From the NCBI GenBank assembly GCA_003427395.1, contig BFEA01000109.1, forward strand, positions 1,346,765 to 1,372,020: a DNA stretch of 25,256 bases. Reading direction: 5' to 3'. Below, piece by piece: positions 1 through 9,594 of the stretch; positions within the stretch are counted from its first letter, which is position 1; every line of letters starts with the position of its first letter. This DNA is from Chara braunii. Taxonomy: Eukaryota; Streptophyta; Charophyceae; Charales; Characeae. The translations under genes and the position numbers were made by a program. The notes under the pieces were generated by a model. It was not told the DNA's origin, made no database searches, and was given only the letters and a program-made list of their open reading frames with translations.

Positions 1-297
1 TTTTTTTTTTCTCGTTTTTCTTTTCTTAGGAATACGTGCAGTGGCCCTAAGGGCCTTTACTAAGTTAGAATGAATCTTTTGCAGAACGTGGAATAATACG
101 CCACCATATGTTTTGTCTTTTCTTGTTTTTCTTTTTTCTCATTTTTCATTTTTCTTGTTGTTTTTTTTTTCTCGTTTTTCTTTTCTTAGGAATACGTGCA
201 GTGGCCCTAAGGGCCTTTACTCACCAACTGCACAAAAGACAAAACATATGGTGGCGTATTATTCCACATTCTGCAGAAGATTCATTCTAACTTACCA
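1..297. repeat. Fold-back (direct plus inverted) repeat, cut by the window edge
   Basis: Positions 1-61 recur exactly at 161-221 (offset 160), including a T-rich run and the palindrome GGCCCTAAGGGCC. Positions 61-121 recur inverted at 234-294 with about two mismatches in 61 bases. The transcript of either strand could fold into one long hairpin with a ~110-base loop. The loop holds a smaller stem, GTGCAGT paired with ACTGCAC, around the GGCCC palindrome. No open frame of note is present; the short frames here are low-complexity Phe/Leu runs. It may be the end of a fold-back transposon, or a local inverted duplication. The left side is truncated by the window, so the family cannot be assigned. 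Confidence 0.8.
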
Positions 298-574
298 CAT
301 TTCGTGAGTAGTGCAACCAAGCCCTAAGACTCACGTCCAGTTACCAACAGGCCCTAGCTACGTGAGCAACCCATAACTACTGAAACACAGACCTGAAATC
401 GAATCTTGAGTATATATCGGGCCAGCTCGTGCTCTATTTCATATTCACTGCCTGCCTCGATTTTGGTGGGGGGGTCTGCGCTACATATCTTTGCGGACCC
501 TTCAGATAGCTTGCATGGGCTATCTGAGCTGTGTTAGGGGGATTCCCCCACCCCCTCGAAAAAAAAAGGACCTT
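298..574. other. Stretch with no recognisable feature
   Basis: Unique-looking sequence between the fold-back repeat and the AC microsatellite. I see no credible coding frame, RNA gene or terminal repeat. Confidence 0.5.
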
Positions 575-650
575 ACACACACACACACACACACGTACAC
601 ACACACACACACACACAAATTCACACACACACACAAATTCGCACACACAC
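575..650. repeat. (AC)n microsatellite, interrupted
   Basis: AC dinucleotides interrupted by GTAC, AAATTC and AAATTCGC. It is followed by a T run at about 657-672. Apparent Thr-His or Val-Cys frames here are repeat artefacts. Confidence 0.95.
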
Positions 651-693
651 ATTGTTCTTTTTTTTTTTTTTTCCCTGTTTCGCCTAGGGCTTG

Positions 694-790
694 GCCCACA
701 GCCCCCCCAAGCACCGNCGCCGCTTCCCACGCTGCCCACAGCCCCCCCAAGCACCGCTGCTGCTCCCCACACTGCCCAAAGCACCACCCC
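694..790. repeat. 40-bp tandem repeat, about 2.4 copies
   Basis: The block beginning GCCCACAGCCCCCCCAAGCA at 694 recurs at 734, and a partial copy starts at 774. An unresolved base (N) lies at 717 within copy 1. Confidence 0.85.
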
Positions 791-814
791 ACCCCGCCCA
801 CCTCCCTGCGCGAA

Positions 815-900
815 CGCGTCAAACGTGTTCACCCACGTTCAGTAAACGCGCGTTCACTTCGTTCATACCTTGAACACGAAACCCGCGTTCAATGAACGCG
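815..900. repeat. Cluster of GTTCA/TGAAC motifs with a perfect 17-bp palindrome
   Basis: The half-site CGTTCA or its complement occurs repeatedly between about 820 and 900. The last pair forms an exact palindrome, CGCGTTCA-A-TGAACGCG, at 884-900. Such arrays can be binding sites for a dimeric protein or transposon subterminal repeats; the sequence does not decide. It is immediately followed by the GA microsatellite. Confidence 0.55.
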
Positions 901-912
901 CGGTAACATAGA

Positions 913-914
<2 letters not shown>

Positions 915-973
<59 letters not shown>
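915..973. repeat. (GA)n microsatellite
   Basis: Uninterrupted GA dinucleotides, about 29 units. Confidence 0.97.
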
Positions 974-977
<4 letters not shown>

Positions 978-1167
978 ATGCTGAAGTTCAAACTGTATCC
1001 GCAATTGTGCCCAATGCTCGTTAAAAATATATATATTGTCCATGCGCTTTGCTTTTCCATTTCAGTTCACTGTCCACCCTTTTCTCTATGTTGCTGCTTG
1101 TTACTGTGTCACACTTGCTATATACAAAATAGATGGATGACTCCTCCCCCACCAACCAATCATGAAA

Positions 1168-1219
1168 TCAATCAATTAATCAATCAATCAATCAACCAAT
1201 CAATCAACCAATCAATCAT
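1168..1219. repeat. (ATCA)n microsatellite
   Basis: Tetranucleotide ATCA/ACCA repeats with a few substitutions. Confidence 0.9.
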
Positions 1220-1354
1220 GCCACCCGGTCATCGATGACCCCGAAAACAACCCGTTCAACATCTATGTATGTCAACGGTCCCGCTCTTCTGTCGGTCCTC
1301 TAAGTTGGATTAAGAGTGGTCACTATCCCACTCCATTGTACGCACTGTTGTCTA

Positions 1355-1949
1355 TTATAACCCATCAATTTTTTTCTCCGCCAGCCAGCTCTCCTGTCGT
1401 CGACTTGTATACGGCATCAGTTGCTCCTTCCTTCCCTCCAAGAACACATCCGAGTAGTCCTTCTGCAAAGAAACGATCCACCCACGACACAAGTACTGCC
1501 ATGCATTGCGTTCCATGATGGCAGAAACGAGATTTCGCAGAGCACGCCCCCTTTCCGATTCCCAGTTTGCGCCTGTCATATACCAACCCGCATGACTCGC
1601 AATCGCCTGCAAGCATACATGGGATGCCCGCCATTCGTCAGCGAAGACTTCGATCACGGTAATGATGAAGTCTCCTTCCACCACCCGCACCAACCACAAC
1701 TGTGTTCCATCGCGCTCAGGACACTCGCTGTGAACTGCGAGCGTGTTCCCGACGTCCACCATGCACACCTTCTGCAAGGCAGACCTGCAACCATATCCAC
1801 CATTCATGTCGATTGCACGTACGGCGTGCGTCGCAACGGAGAGAGACAGTCCTTCAAGTGAGCACACGAATTCGGTGTATCGCTGCTCACAGCGCCTGGT
1901 GTACACAAAGTCCGCCGAGCCTAACCTCGTCATCACCGCTCCGTTGGAA
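1355..1949 (-). CDS. Unrecognised protein, probable 3' exon
   Basis: The minus strand is open from inside the neighbouring repeat (2218) to a stop at 1355, 287 codons in all. The upstream third is low-complexity and repeat-derived. A plausible splice acceptor (pyrimidine tract then GCAG) ends at 1950, so the likely coding part is the ~198 codons from 1949 down. That part has ordinary mixed composition: several Cys (CRSALQKVC, SHVCLQAI), many Trp, and a basic, Gln-rich C-terminus. I see no signal peptide, membrane segment, zinc-ligand array or family signature and cannot name it. A competing plus-strand frame (1421-1861) is shorter. The start is unknown because the 5' exon(s), if any, would lie beyond the tandem array. 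It could also be a captured gene fragment. Confidence 0.4.
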
Positions 1950-3129
1950 CTGCGAGGCAGACAACAACTCTCACTGTCTATATAGGTGGTAATCTGTGGG
2001 CGTGAGAGTGAGTCGCGACGGTGGCACATGAAAAGGACATTGGGGGGGCGGGGGGGGGATAACAATAAAAATGACAGTGTAAAAAAAAAAATACGAAGAA
2101 AAATTGAATATCGCAATTGTTCGATATCTGGACAGGACAGGTTGGTGACCGCCAATGAATTGTTGGACAATTTTAAAGATATAATGACGATTCGGATAAT
2201 GAAGTGCACAAATAACATTCATTCAGTCTGTTGACGAAATGTCAACCGTCAAGACACAATCCAATACAATGAAAGGGGGGGCCAGGGGGTTCGGGGTAGG
2301 GTCCACAGTAGGGTGCTCAATTATCAAAGGGTTCCATTGTTTTTGGTTCATTTTTAGTCATTCCAACCGTATGCAAGTCGTTAATGGTGCATGGCAGACG
2401 GCAGAAGACCTCCACAACATTCCAATGTGGTATGAAACGAGATGAGTGCGATGAGAACACAATTCTAAAATAAAATAAAAAATAGAAGATACACATGCAT
2501 ATATGAAAGTAAAAACATTTCACATGATTTAAAAAATGACAGTGACATGACATCCACATACACATGACCTCTCATGCGGCACACATCACTTCCCGAGCGA
2601 CAATGACGTGGCAGCGACACAAAAACGATGTAAAATATTCCACACAATTTCAAAAATATCATCAACATGACATAACCGACAGTGATATCATTTTAATTTC
2701 ACAGTCGTTGTTGCCTCGACGACGGTTGTTGAATATGGCAATTGTTCAATATCTGGACAGGACAGGTCGATGACCACCAATGAATTGCTGGACAATTTCA
2801 AAGACATAATGACAATCCGGACAATGAAGTGCACAAATGGCGTTCAATGCCATTCATTCTTAATCATTCAGTGTGTTGACGAAATGCCAAACGTCAAGAC
2901 ATAATTCAACATAATGAAGGAGGGGGTGCGCACGGGGGGAGGGGGATGAGGGGTCCAAAGTAGGGTGCTCGATTATCAAAGGGTTCCATTGTTTTTGGTT
3001 CATTTTTCATCATTCCAGTTGTCCGCAAGTCGTTAACGGCAGAGGACCTCCGCATCATTTCAGTATGGCATGAAACGAGATGAGTGCGATGAGAATACAA
3101 TTCTAAAATAAAATAAAAAAAAAAATACA

Positions 3130-3913
3130 CATGCATACAGGGTCACCAGTTTGTACGTACGGAGGTCCCCAGGCCGATCTTCGTACGTACAGGCGTTCAA
3201 GGCCTCGTTCGGGGTCTGAACCAGAAGGTGTTCAACCCCCGCCAAAAAATATTTCGGGGCTAAAAAATAAGTTTTTTTTTCTGAATTGTTTTTTGTGAGT
3301 TTTTTATGATGTGAGGTGCATGTCCGTAAATTTTGAAAATATTAGGTGAAGCCAAACAAAAATTACAAAACGTCAAAGATGGCGGTGTCAAAACATGCTC
3401 GGTGCTGCTCGCCCACTTACTATTTTATTTCTTTTCACTTTTTGCTTTTTGTTTTTATTTTATTAAGGGTCTAAAATATTTTATTATTTTTTGAAACTTT
3501 TTAATGAGTTTTGTATTATGTAAAATACATATATGTACATTTTTCGGTCATTTGGCTTTTTCAAAAAACAATGAAAAATCGCCAAAGATGGTGGTGTTGA
3601 AAATGTGCTCGCTCACTTACTAATTTTAAGTCTCTTTTCATTTTTTCTTACTTTTATTATTAGTTTTATTTTTTATATTTTATTTTTATTTCAAATTTGG
3701 TAAGGAATTTAGATGTAATGCTTAGGCAAATGTTGTTTAGTTTATTTTTCTTCATAACATGTGTTTGTTTTATATTTTTATAAATTGTTTTTGTTTTTTG
3801 TTTTTTCGTGTTCGGCCCGAACAACCGAACGTATCCCCAAGGGGTTGCATACGTTCGGGCATTCAGGTTCAAGCTTTCGGCCCGTCCTGAATGCCGGTTA
3901 CCCTGCATGCATA
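3130..3913. mobile_element. Non-autonomous hAT-type transposon with its 8-bp target duplications
   Basis: The element is 3138-3905 (768 bp). It begins CAGGGTCACC and ends GGTTACCCTG, giving 10-bp terminal inverted repeats with one mismatch. The 8-bp direct repeat CATGCATA flanks it exactly at 3130-3137 and 3906-3913. The uninterrupted site exists in tandem unit 1 (near 2493) and unit 3, which confirms insertion. Eight-base duplications with CAGGG-type ends are the hAT superfamily hallmark. Subterminal GTACGTAC words lie near the left end and ACGTTCGG-type words near the right. The interior is AT-rich and contains a diverged ~207-bp direct duplication (landmark CAAAGATGG at about 3373 and 3580). 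No transposase frame is present, so it would need a transposase supplied in trans. Confidence 0.9.
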
Positions 3914-4485
3914 TATGAAAGTAAAAACATTTCACACGATTTAAAAAATAACGGTGACATGACATCCACACACACATGACCTCCCGTGCGATACATATCA
4001 CTTCCCGAGCGACAGTGACATGACAGCAACACGCAAACGATGTAAAACATTCCACACGATTTCAAAAATATCATCGACATGACAAAACCGACAGTGACAT
4101 CATTTCAAATTTCACAGCGGTTGTTGCCTCAACAATAATTACTGAATATCGCAATTGTTCGATATTTGGACAGGACACGTCGGTGACCACCAATGAATTG
4201 CTGGAAAATTTCAAAGACATAATAACGATCCGGATAATGAAGTGCACATATAACGTTCATTCAGTGTGTTGACGAAATGCCAACTGTCAAGACACAATCC
4301 AGCACAATGAGGGAGAGGGGGCGGGGGGGGAGGGGGATAGGGGGTCCAAAGCAGGGAATTATCGAAGGGTTTCATTGTTTTTGGTTCAATTTTCATCATT
4401 CCAACCGTCCGCAAGTCGTTAACGATGCATGGCAAACGGCAGAGGATCTCCACAACATTCCAATGTGCTATGTGTCCGAAATTCG

Positions 4486-4545
4486 ATTCAACGGGGGTTT
4501 CCCGTTGAACGGTTCAACGGTCGTTGAACCCCCGTTATAACTCCG
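4486..4545. promoter_or_regulatory. Left subterminal TTCAACGGG cluster of the second hAT-type element
   Basis: TTCAACGGG words in both orientations, including TTCAACGGTCGTTGAA, which is nearly palindromic. Likely transposase-binding sites by position and by the matching cluster at the other end. Confidence 0.6.
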
Positions 4546-5015
4546 CGTTAGACCCCGTTAGAACAGGGTACAACGTGGCCCGCAAAAAAAAATTTCGCTG
4601 GCAAAGAATAAAAATATATATATATGGGGGTGTAAATTTGTTTGCGCTCTACATCCCCATATTTTTAGTTTTATTGTTTTAGCATTTAAATTATTTTAAA
4701 AAAAATAAAAAACCTAACTAGACTCAAAACACTTCGATTGTTTTTTTTTTTTTTTTACATGTATTACCCAAAAAAGTAAGGAGATCTTGGTTCCCCTCCT
4801 CCTCTCCTTAAACCACCAGTACTTGGCCCAGCTATTAGAGCCGAACGTGAATATGCCCTGCGCACCGATTTTTGTCGAGCCTGCCGGGGGCGGGAATCAA
4901 CATGGGACATTTGATGCTTGGCACAGGTACCGCCTTATTCTGGACCTGCTGCCAGCAGTTGGAATGTAAAGCGGCTATAGTTTTATTGTTTCCACTCGTG
5001 TACATGAAAATGGTC

Positions 5016-5640
5016 TGGGCAGAAGTGCATCCAGATCCATCTGGAAAGATCTCGTTGAATGGGGAGTAGAATCACAAACAACCGAGAATCTTGGAAAGGA
5101 AAAATAAAATAAAAACAAAAAAAAACAAAGGGGAAAAAAGGTACCAAGCTCTGAACGCGATTGACCTGAGATACATCCGTTGCTGCAGCGAAGTGCAGCC
5201 AGACACATTCTGGAAAATGCTGCGTCAAGTGAAGCCCTGGAATTGAAACGGTTGGCATACATTGAATGTTCCCCGTCTCTCACGGGGAGCAGAAGCACAA
5301 ACAGCTGTGATACTACTTCCAAAAAAAAAANAAAAAAAAAAAAAAAAAAAAATCAAAAAACAAAGGGGAGAAGAGGTACCAAGCTCTGAACGTGAATGCC
5401 CACAAATACATCCTCTGTTGCACCGAAGTGCAGCCAGATACATTCTGGAAAGTGCTATGTCACAGTGAAGCTGTGGACTTGGAACCGTTGGCAAGCATTG
5501 AATGCTCCCCGTGTCTCGAGATACTGCTTCCAAATAAAAAAATAAAAAAATAAAACAAAGCGCAAAAGACATACCAAGCCCTCAAATTCATCCACAGTGC
5601 CCACAAGTACAGCCGGATACATTCTAAAAATTGTTAACCT
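5016..5640. repeat. Internal tandem repeats (~200-230 bp) of the second hAT-type element
   Basis: The phrase GGTACCAAGCTCTGAACG occurs at about 5140 and 5373, with a diverged form near 5570. Each is followed by GAAGTGCAGCCAGA-CACATTCTGGAAA-like sequence and then an A-rich spacer. A partial copy precedes at about 5020. Three to four units are seen in all. An N lies at 5331 in a long A run, where the assembly length is probably unreliable. A 103-codon minus frame at 5761-6072 follows; I do not recognise it and do not call it a gene. Confidence 0.75.
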
Positions 5641-6279
5641 AGAAAGAAAAGCAACGATCTATTTTTTTTTCCTTCTCGTGTTGCAGTTCCTTTTCTTCTT
5701 TTTTCCCCCTCGTCGCCTTCAGCCTCCGAACGTTTCCACATAGCACAGCACCAGGACATCTTACAGTCCATTTGCCCCGTGTTTGTGGGTCCACGCACGT
5801 CGTCCTCCATTGCACTGTCGGGCCTTTCCCGAGCCCCGAAAACTGCAGCGCGTTAACGGGGAAAGCCTGCGGCCCATGTATGGGCCAAGTATTGGTGGTT
5901 TAACACTAGGCTTAGTACACTGAAACGGAGGATCCATGACAACTGTGTTTGGCTCTTTGGCATCAAACTTCTTTTTACAAATGGTGACCTCCTGTCCCCT
6001 CAGGGCCCTCACCACGGGGAGTATCCCTTTTTCACGGAGACATTCACTCCGGCTGTTCCAGACATGTTTCATTTATCTGAGTTACGTTATCAAAAATAAG
6101 GAGAAAAGATGTTTCTAACGTTTTTTTAATTTTTTTTCAATTTTTTGTTTCTAATTTATTAATGTCGAAATGGCATCACACCGTTGAGTTTTCTGAACTC
6201 AACAACTGTAGGTGGGACCAGACCCCTGGACTTTGTGGTTAGAGGTTAAAAAAAAAAAAAAAGACGAGATTAAATGGGA

Positions 6280-6465
6280 TTCAACGAGGATTCAACGGGA
6301 TTATTTTTTTTTTTGCTTCACACGCGGCCAGCGACGTGTCCGAAGCCCAATAGTATTCAACGGGGAGGGCCCATTGTACCATTCAACGGGGATTCAACGG
6401 GGCCCCGAGGGCTATTCAACGGGTACAACGGCATTGAAAGAATCTCGTTGCCCGTTGCCCGTTGA
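6280..6465. promoter_or_regulatory. Right subterminal TTCAACGGG cluster of the second hAT-type element
   Basis: About eight or nine occurrences of TTCAACGGG, ACAACGG or CCCGTTG in 186 bp, some directly tandem. It mirrors the left-end cluster. Confidence 0.65.
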
Positions 6466-6787
6466 TAGGACACACAGCCAATGTGGTATGAAACGAGATG
6501 AGTGTGATGAGAAAAAAATTCTAAAATAAAATAAAAATATAGAAAAAATACACATGCATATATGAAAGTAAAAACATTTCACACAATTTCAAAAATGATA
6601 GTGACATGACATCCATACACACATGAGCTCCCGTGCGACACACATCACTTCCCGAGCGACAACGATATGATAGCGACATACAAACGATGTAAAACATTTC
6701 ACACGATTTATAACATGCCATCGATATGACAAAACTGACAGTGACATCATTTCAAATTTCACACCGGTTGTTGCTTCAGCAACGGTT

Positions 6788-6804
6788 CCCCCCCCCCCCC
6801 CCCC
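6788..6804. repeat. Poly-C run
   Basis: A homopolymer of 17 C at the junction between the tandem array and the decayed coding region. Confidence 0.95.
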
Positions 6805-6848
6805 TCTAACCCACCTAAGTGACTACACGAAGACTGCAACCAAAACAT

Positions 6849-7640
6849 CTACGTCACGGGAAAAAATGCTCGACTACGGCGATGGCATCTCCCATTTCTC
6901 CCCGCCATGCCACCAGTGGACGAGTCCGCGTCCCCCGCAATGGTCCTACGTAAATGTTCAGCGATCTGGTCGATCTCACGACGGTTTGTGTCCGGAGATC
7001 TCCCCGGATTCAAGCATGGTCGTCCATGAACATCCACACCGCCAACTGTCCTCCGGCCATGGGAGCGGACTGCAGCTTCCACCCCTTGCTGGCAGAAGGA
7101 AACAATAACACTAGCGACAGTCGCTCCGCTCGGAGAAGATGGACTGTCCATTGACGTCAATACCGTTCGACCCCCATCCTCGGTCGCACAAACCTCCCCC
7201 TCCAACATCAGAACCCGTGCATGAAGGCAGTCAACCTCGTCCTGCAGCTCCGCAATAAGGCGCTAGGAATTCGCCTGCTTGGATGCGGTGACGGCCTCCC
7301 TCAAGTTCGCGTCACCGATATCGCTGCGCATTCGCTTCAGCTCCACAACCATCGTGTGCACACGCTCAAACAAGACCCCTTTCTTTCTTGCGAGCTTGTG
7401 CGTGTTCTCTATCATTCGGTGGTGCACGAATGTGAAGTCTCCAGCCATGTTCAGGACTTCGTCGAGAGGAATTTTCGCAGGGGAAAACGTGGGTTTCATG
7501 TCGATGGTCCGACGGGCGTCCTGCACGCACAGAACGACGAACGAAAGCCAAAAAAAAAGAAAAATAAGCTCGCACATCACAGCCAAACAATGCATTCGCC
7601 GACCACCGCAGGAGAAGACAATGACAACGACGGATGCCAA
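6849..7640 (-). pseudogene. Decayed coiled-coil-containing protein, one internal stop
   Basis: One minus-strand frame runs from 7640 to 6849 with a single in-frame TAG near 7263. Reading across the stop gives continuous plausible protein: a region ending TASKQANS, then a heptad-like helix (RLIAELQDEVDCLHARVLML), then a Ser/Gly/Arg-rich tail. The first ~40 codons (7640-7521) are hydrophobic and end at a strong splice-acceptor-like sequence (pyrimidine tract then GTGCAG at 7521), so they may be intron and the true exon may start at 7520. The frame sits just downstream of the Myb/SANT-like pseudogene on the same strand, so it could be its last exon or a partner gene. The family is not recognised. 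Confidence 0.5.
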
Positions 7641-7741
7641 CGGCGTCAGTGTTGTCGCTGATGTCTCTCACATGTTGGCTTGGCGTGGTGGGATCCGATC
7701 ATCTCCACCAGCCGCATTACAATCAAATCCGCGCGCTGACC

Positions 7742-9445
7742 TCATTGCTCATGCGGTCGACTCTCCTCGCCCCTGTCTCGTCCACGTTCGCCTCTGTGGC
7801 CATTGGAATCGCGTCCAGGACGTCCGACCAACGACCCCGTCAGCATGGCGAAGCATTGGAGCAAAGCACTATCGTCCTCGGCCATCGCCTGGTTCAGCCT
7901 CTCCAAAGCAGTCACAAAAGTTCTTGCAAGCATTTTTGCATTTTTTTTGTTCGAATCCACCAACGTTGTCAGAATAACCTGCAGTCGGGGAGTCCAACCT
8001 GTTGCGTCGGCCTCCTGCTCTTATACGCTGGTACGTCGACCCCTCCAACATGTCACTTTCCGCTTGCCTGTGTGGCACAGTTCCCTTGCTCACGCCCCCC
8101 CTTCGTCATCTGATGTAACAGCGTTGGTGCCACCTCCAAGAACATCAATGGAGCTCACCACCCGGTCGCAAGACTTGAAAGACTTCCCCAACTTCCACTG
8201 AATCACATCCCAGAAATGTCGTTCATAATGCAGAGGCAACCCGACCTACTTTCTCTCCTATTTGTCCATATTCCAGTAGATCCGCTCACCGGACCGGTTA
8301 TGGAAGTCCCTAATCTTCTTCGCCTGGTCCACAAGAGCGTAGAACTTTCTCTTGCACTCCCCTACCAGCCTTTTTGTCAAGCCTTGCTGCACCATCTTCG
8401 ACACCACCCACTCATACCTCTCTTTATTCCCCTTCATTTGCTGCCTTCTCAGTCTGTTAATGTGCATAGCACCCTCTTCCGCGAGGTATCGCTGCAGCGC
8501 CAACGTTTCATCCAACCTCTAATTATTGCCCCGACTCTTTCCTTTCGCAATAGATTCCCTAACCCCATCGGCATTGCTCGTCGTTGTCGTTTTCTTACCG
8601 CCTTCTCCTGTCTCCCCCATACCTGCAGTCGCCATCCCCTGCACTGTCTGTCCACCATCGGTCGCCGTTGCCTGCGTCCCGGCAATGTCCTCCACAGGAC
8701 CACTCCACGCGTCTTGCGCTCCTGTGTTGGGGGAGGGTCGCCGAGTGTCCCCATCTTCCATTGCCTGCGGCGAGAAATCCATGTGATCGGGCGATGGGGC
8801 AGTGGGGGGGGCACTTCCCCCGCCAAAGGCCCTTCTTAGCATCTCCGCTTACCCACGAATGCTGACGTCCATGTTGGAAGTCTGCATCACCGCTCTACCA
8901 TCTTCGCTCGCGACGCCCATATCGACTCTCCCACTTGTAATCGCCTTGTCGAAGGACCCCGACCGTTGCATCCCCCACCCCATCGATGAGGTAAAACCAC
9001 TCGGAAACGCTGATTGTGGTTGGCCGCTTGCTACCTGGCCCATCAGGGAGGAGGACTCCTCAGCACGCTGCTGCGGCATGCTTGTGTACGTGTTCGAGAC
9101 AGTCCGACCTTGGCAGTGAGAGCATATTTCAGGTGCCAACTGCGGAAGCGCTTTGAAAGTGGGCAAAGGGCGGAAACCACCCGACAAAGAAGGGACCCGC
9201 GGAGTGGCGCTGCCCCCCCGTGGCCATGCTCCACCTGCCGAGATCGATGTCAGCACATCTCCTCTCGCAGATTCCATGCGGGACGACAAGGCCGACGCGG
9301 ACAGACTTGGGCTGCGATTGTGCTCCATACCTGCTTGCTGTGCACGACAACGAAAGCTGGAAAATTGCTGCCTTGGTTGCACATGCCAACTATGGAAGCT
9401 ATTCCCTAGATTCTGCCAACAGCCATGAAAATGACTGATGTCCAC
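7742..9445 (-). pseudogene. Myb/SANT-like DNA-binding protein, pseudogene
   Basis: A single minus-strand frame of about 568 codons is interrupted by six stops: 8849 (TAA), 8519 (TAG), 8258 (TAG), 8246 (TAG), 8090 (TGA) and 8021 (TAA). Coding character continues in frame across each. The N-terminal ~300 residues are Ser/Gly/Pro/Gln-rich and look disordered. A trihelix or Myb/SANT-like domain lies at about 8515-8190. It shows three helices with RYEWVVSKMVQQG, ECKRKFYALVDQAKKI and, past two stops, a PLHYERHFWDVIQWKLGK segment. The C-terminal helix (MLARTFVTALERLNQAMAED) may oligomerise. No in-frame ATG lies at the 5' end; the first Met codon is near 9328. Myb/SANT-like proteins occur as host regulators and as the second protein of PIF/Harbinger transposons; no DDE transposase is seen here. 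Confidence 0.72.
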
Positions 9446-9503
9446 GTGCTACCACGTGCGCTTCGTTATAAAATATTATAAAATGATGAAGCGCGCACAC
9501 GTG
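9443..9503. promoter_or_regulatory. Divergent intergenic region with three CACGTG boxes and TATAAAA words
   Basis: CACGTG (G-box/E-box core) occurs at 9443-9448, 9453-9458 and 9498-9503. Between the second and third lie two TATAAAA words in an AT core. The flanks form an imperfect inverted repeat (CACGTGCGCTTC against GAAGCGCGCACACGTG). The region separates the minus-strand Myb/SANT-like frame from the plus-strand PHD exons, so it could be a bidirectional promoter. Binding by bZIP or bHLH factors is inferred from the motif only. Confidence 0.5.
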
Positions 9504-9594
9504 ACACGGCTCTTCAACAACGACTCTTTTTGCACCCCGACGGGAACTGCCACAGAATGCCGCGCGAGACCATGGGACAACGGCGGGCCCCATA

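Larger units (their letters stand above)
4460..6485. mobile_element. Second non-autonomous hAT-type transposon with 8-bp target duplications
   Basis: The element is 4468-6477 (2010 bp). It begins CTATGTGTCC and ends GGACACACAG, a 10-bp inverted repeat with one mismatch. It is flanked by perfect 8-bp copies of CCAATGTG at 4460-4467 and 6478-6485. Tandem unit 1 carries the empty site at about 2423. Both subterminal regions are packed with TTCAACGGG or its complement: at least three copies in 4486-4540 and about eight or nine in 6280-6465. This is the usual layout of transposase-binding repeats in hAT elements. The interior carries A-rich tandem repeats (5016-5640) and a GC-richer block (5690-6080) but no recognisable transposase. 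The terminal sequence differs from the 3138-3905 element, so it is a separate family. Confidence 0.88.
2104..6787. repeat. Three-unit tandem array of a ~625-637 bp repeat, split by two transposons
   Basis: Unit 1 is 2104-2728. Unit 2 starts at 2729 and resumes after an insertion, ending at 4141. Unit 3 starts at 4142 and resumes after a second insertion, ending near 6787. Removing each inserted element plus one 8-bp target duplication gives unit lengths of 625, about 637 and about 628 bp. Each unit starts with TGAATATCGCAATTGTTC or a close variant. Each then has a G-rich patch, the phrase CATTGTTTTTGGTTCA, a ATTCTAAAATAAAATAAAAA stretch and repeated TGACATGACA-type words. It has no long conserved frame and looks like a satellite or tandemly inserted non-coding element. 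A G-rich run (2041-2060) precedes the array and a C run (6788-6804) follows it. Confidence 0.9.

Noticed and set aside
434-895. Overlapping frames of >100 codons on both strands
   Set aside because: They are translations of AC and GC-rich repeats and contain an N; composition is pure low complexity.
819-1060. Leu-Ser repeat frames
   Set aside because: Produced by the GA/CT microsatellite.
4617-4660. TATGGGG...CCCCATA hairpin as a terminator or riboswitch
   Set aside because: It is a local AT-rich inverted repeat inside a transposon with no adjacent gene.
5761-6072. 103-codon minus frame in the second hAT-type element
   Set aside because: No motif or transposase similarity is visible and it is short; it is kept only as part of a possible captured block.
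7279-8839. Long plus-strand frames (232, 159 and 207 codons)
   Set aside because: They are opposite-strand shadows of the Myb/SANT-like and coiled-coil pseudogenes, whose minus frames carry recognisable protein.
6849-9445. Complete PIF/Harbinger transposon
   Set aside because: Only the Myb/SANT-like part is seen; no DDE nuclease and no terminal repeats with a 3-bp duplication could be identified.
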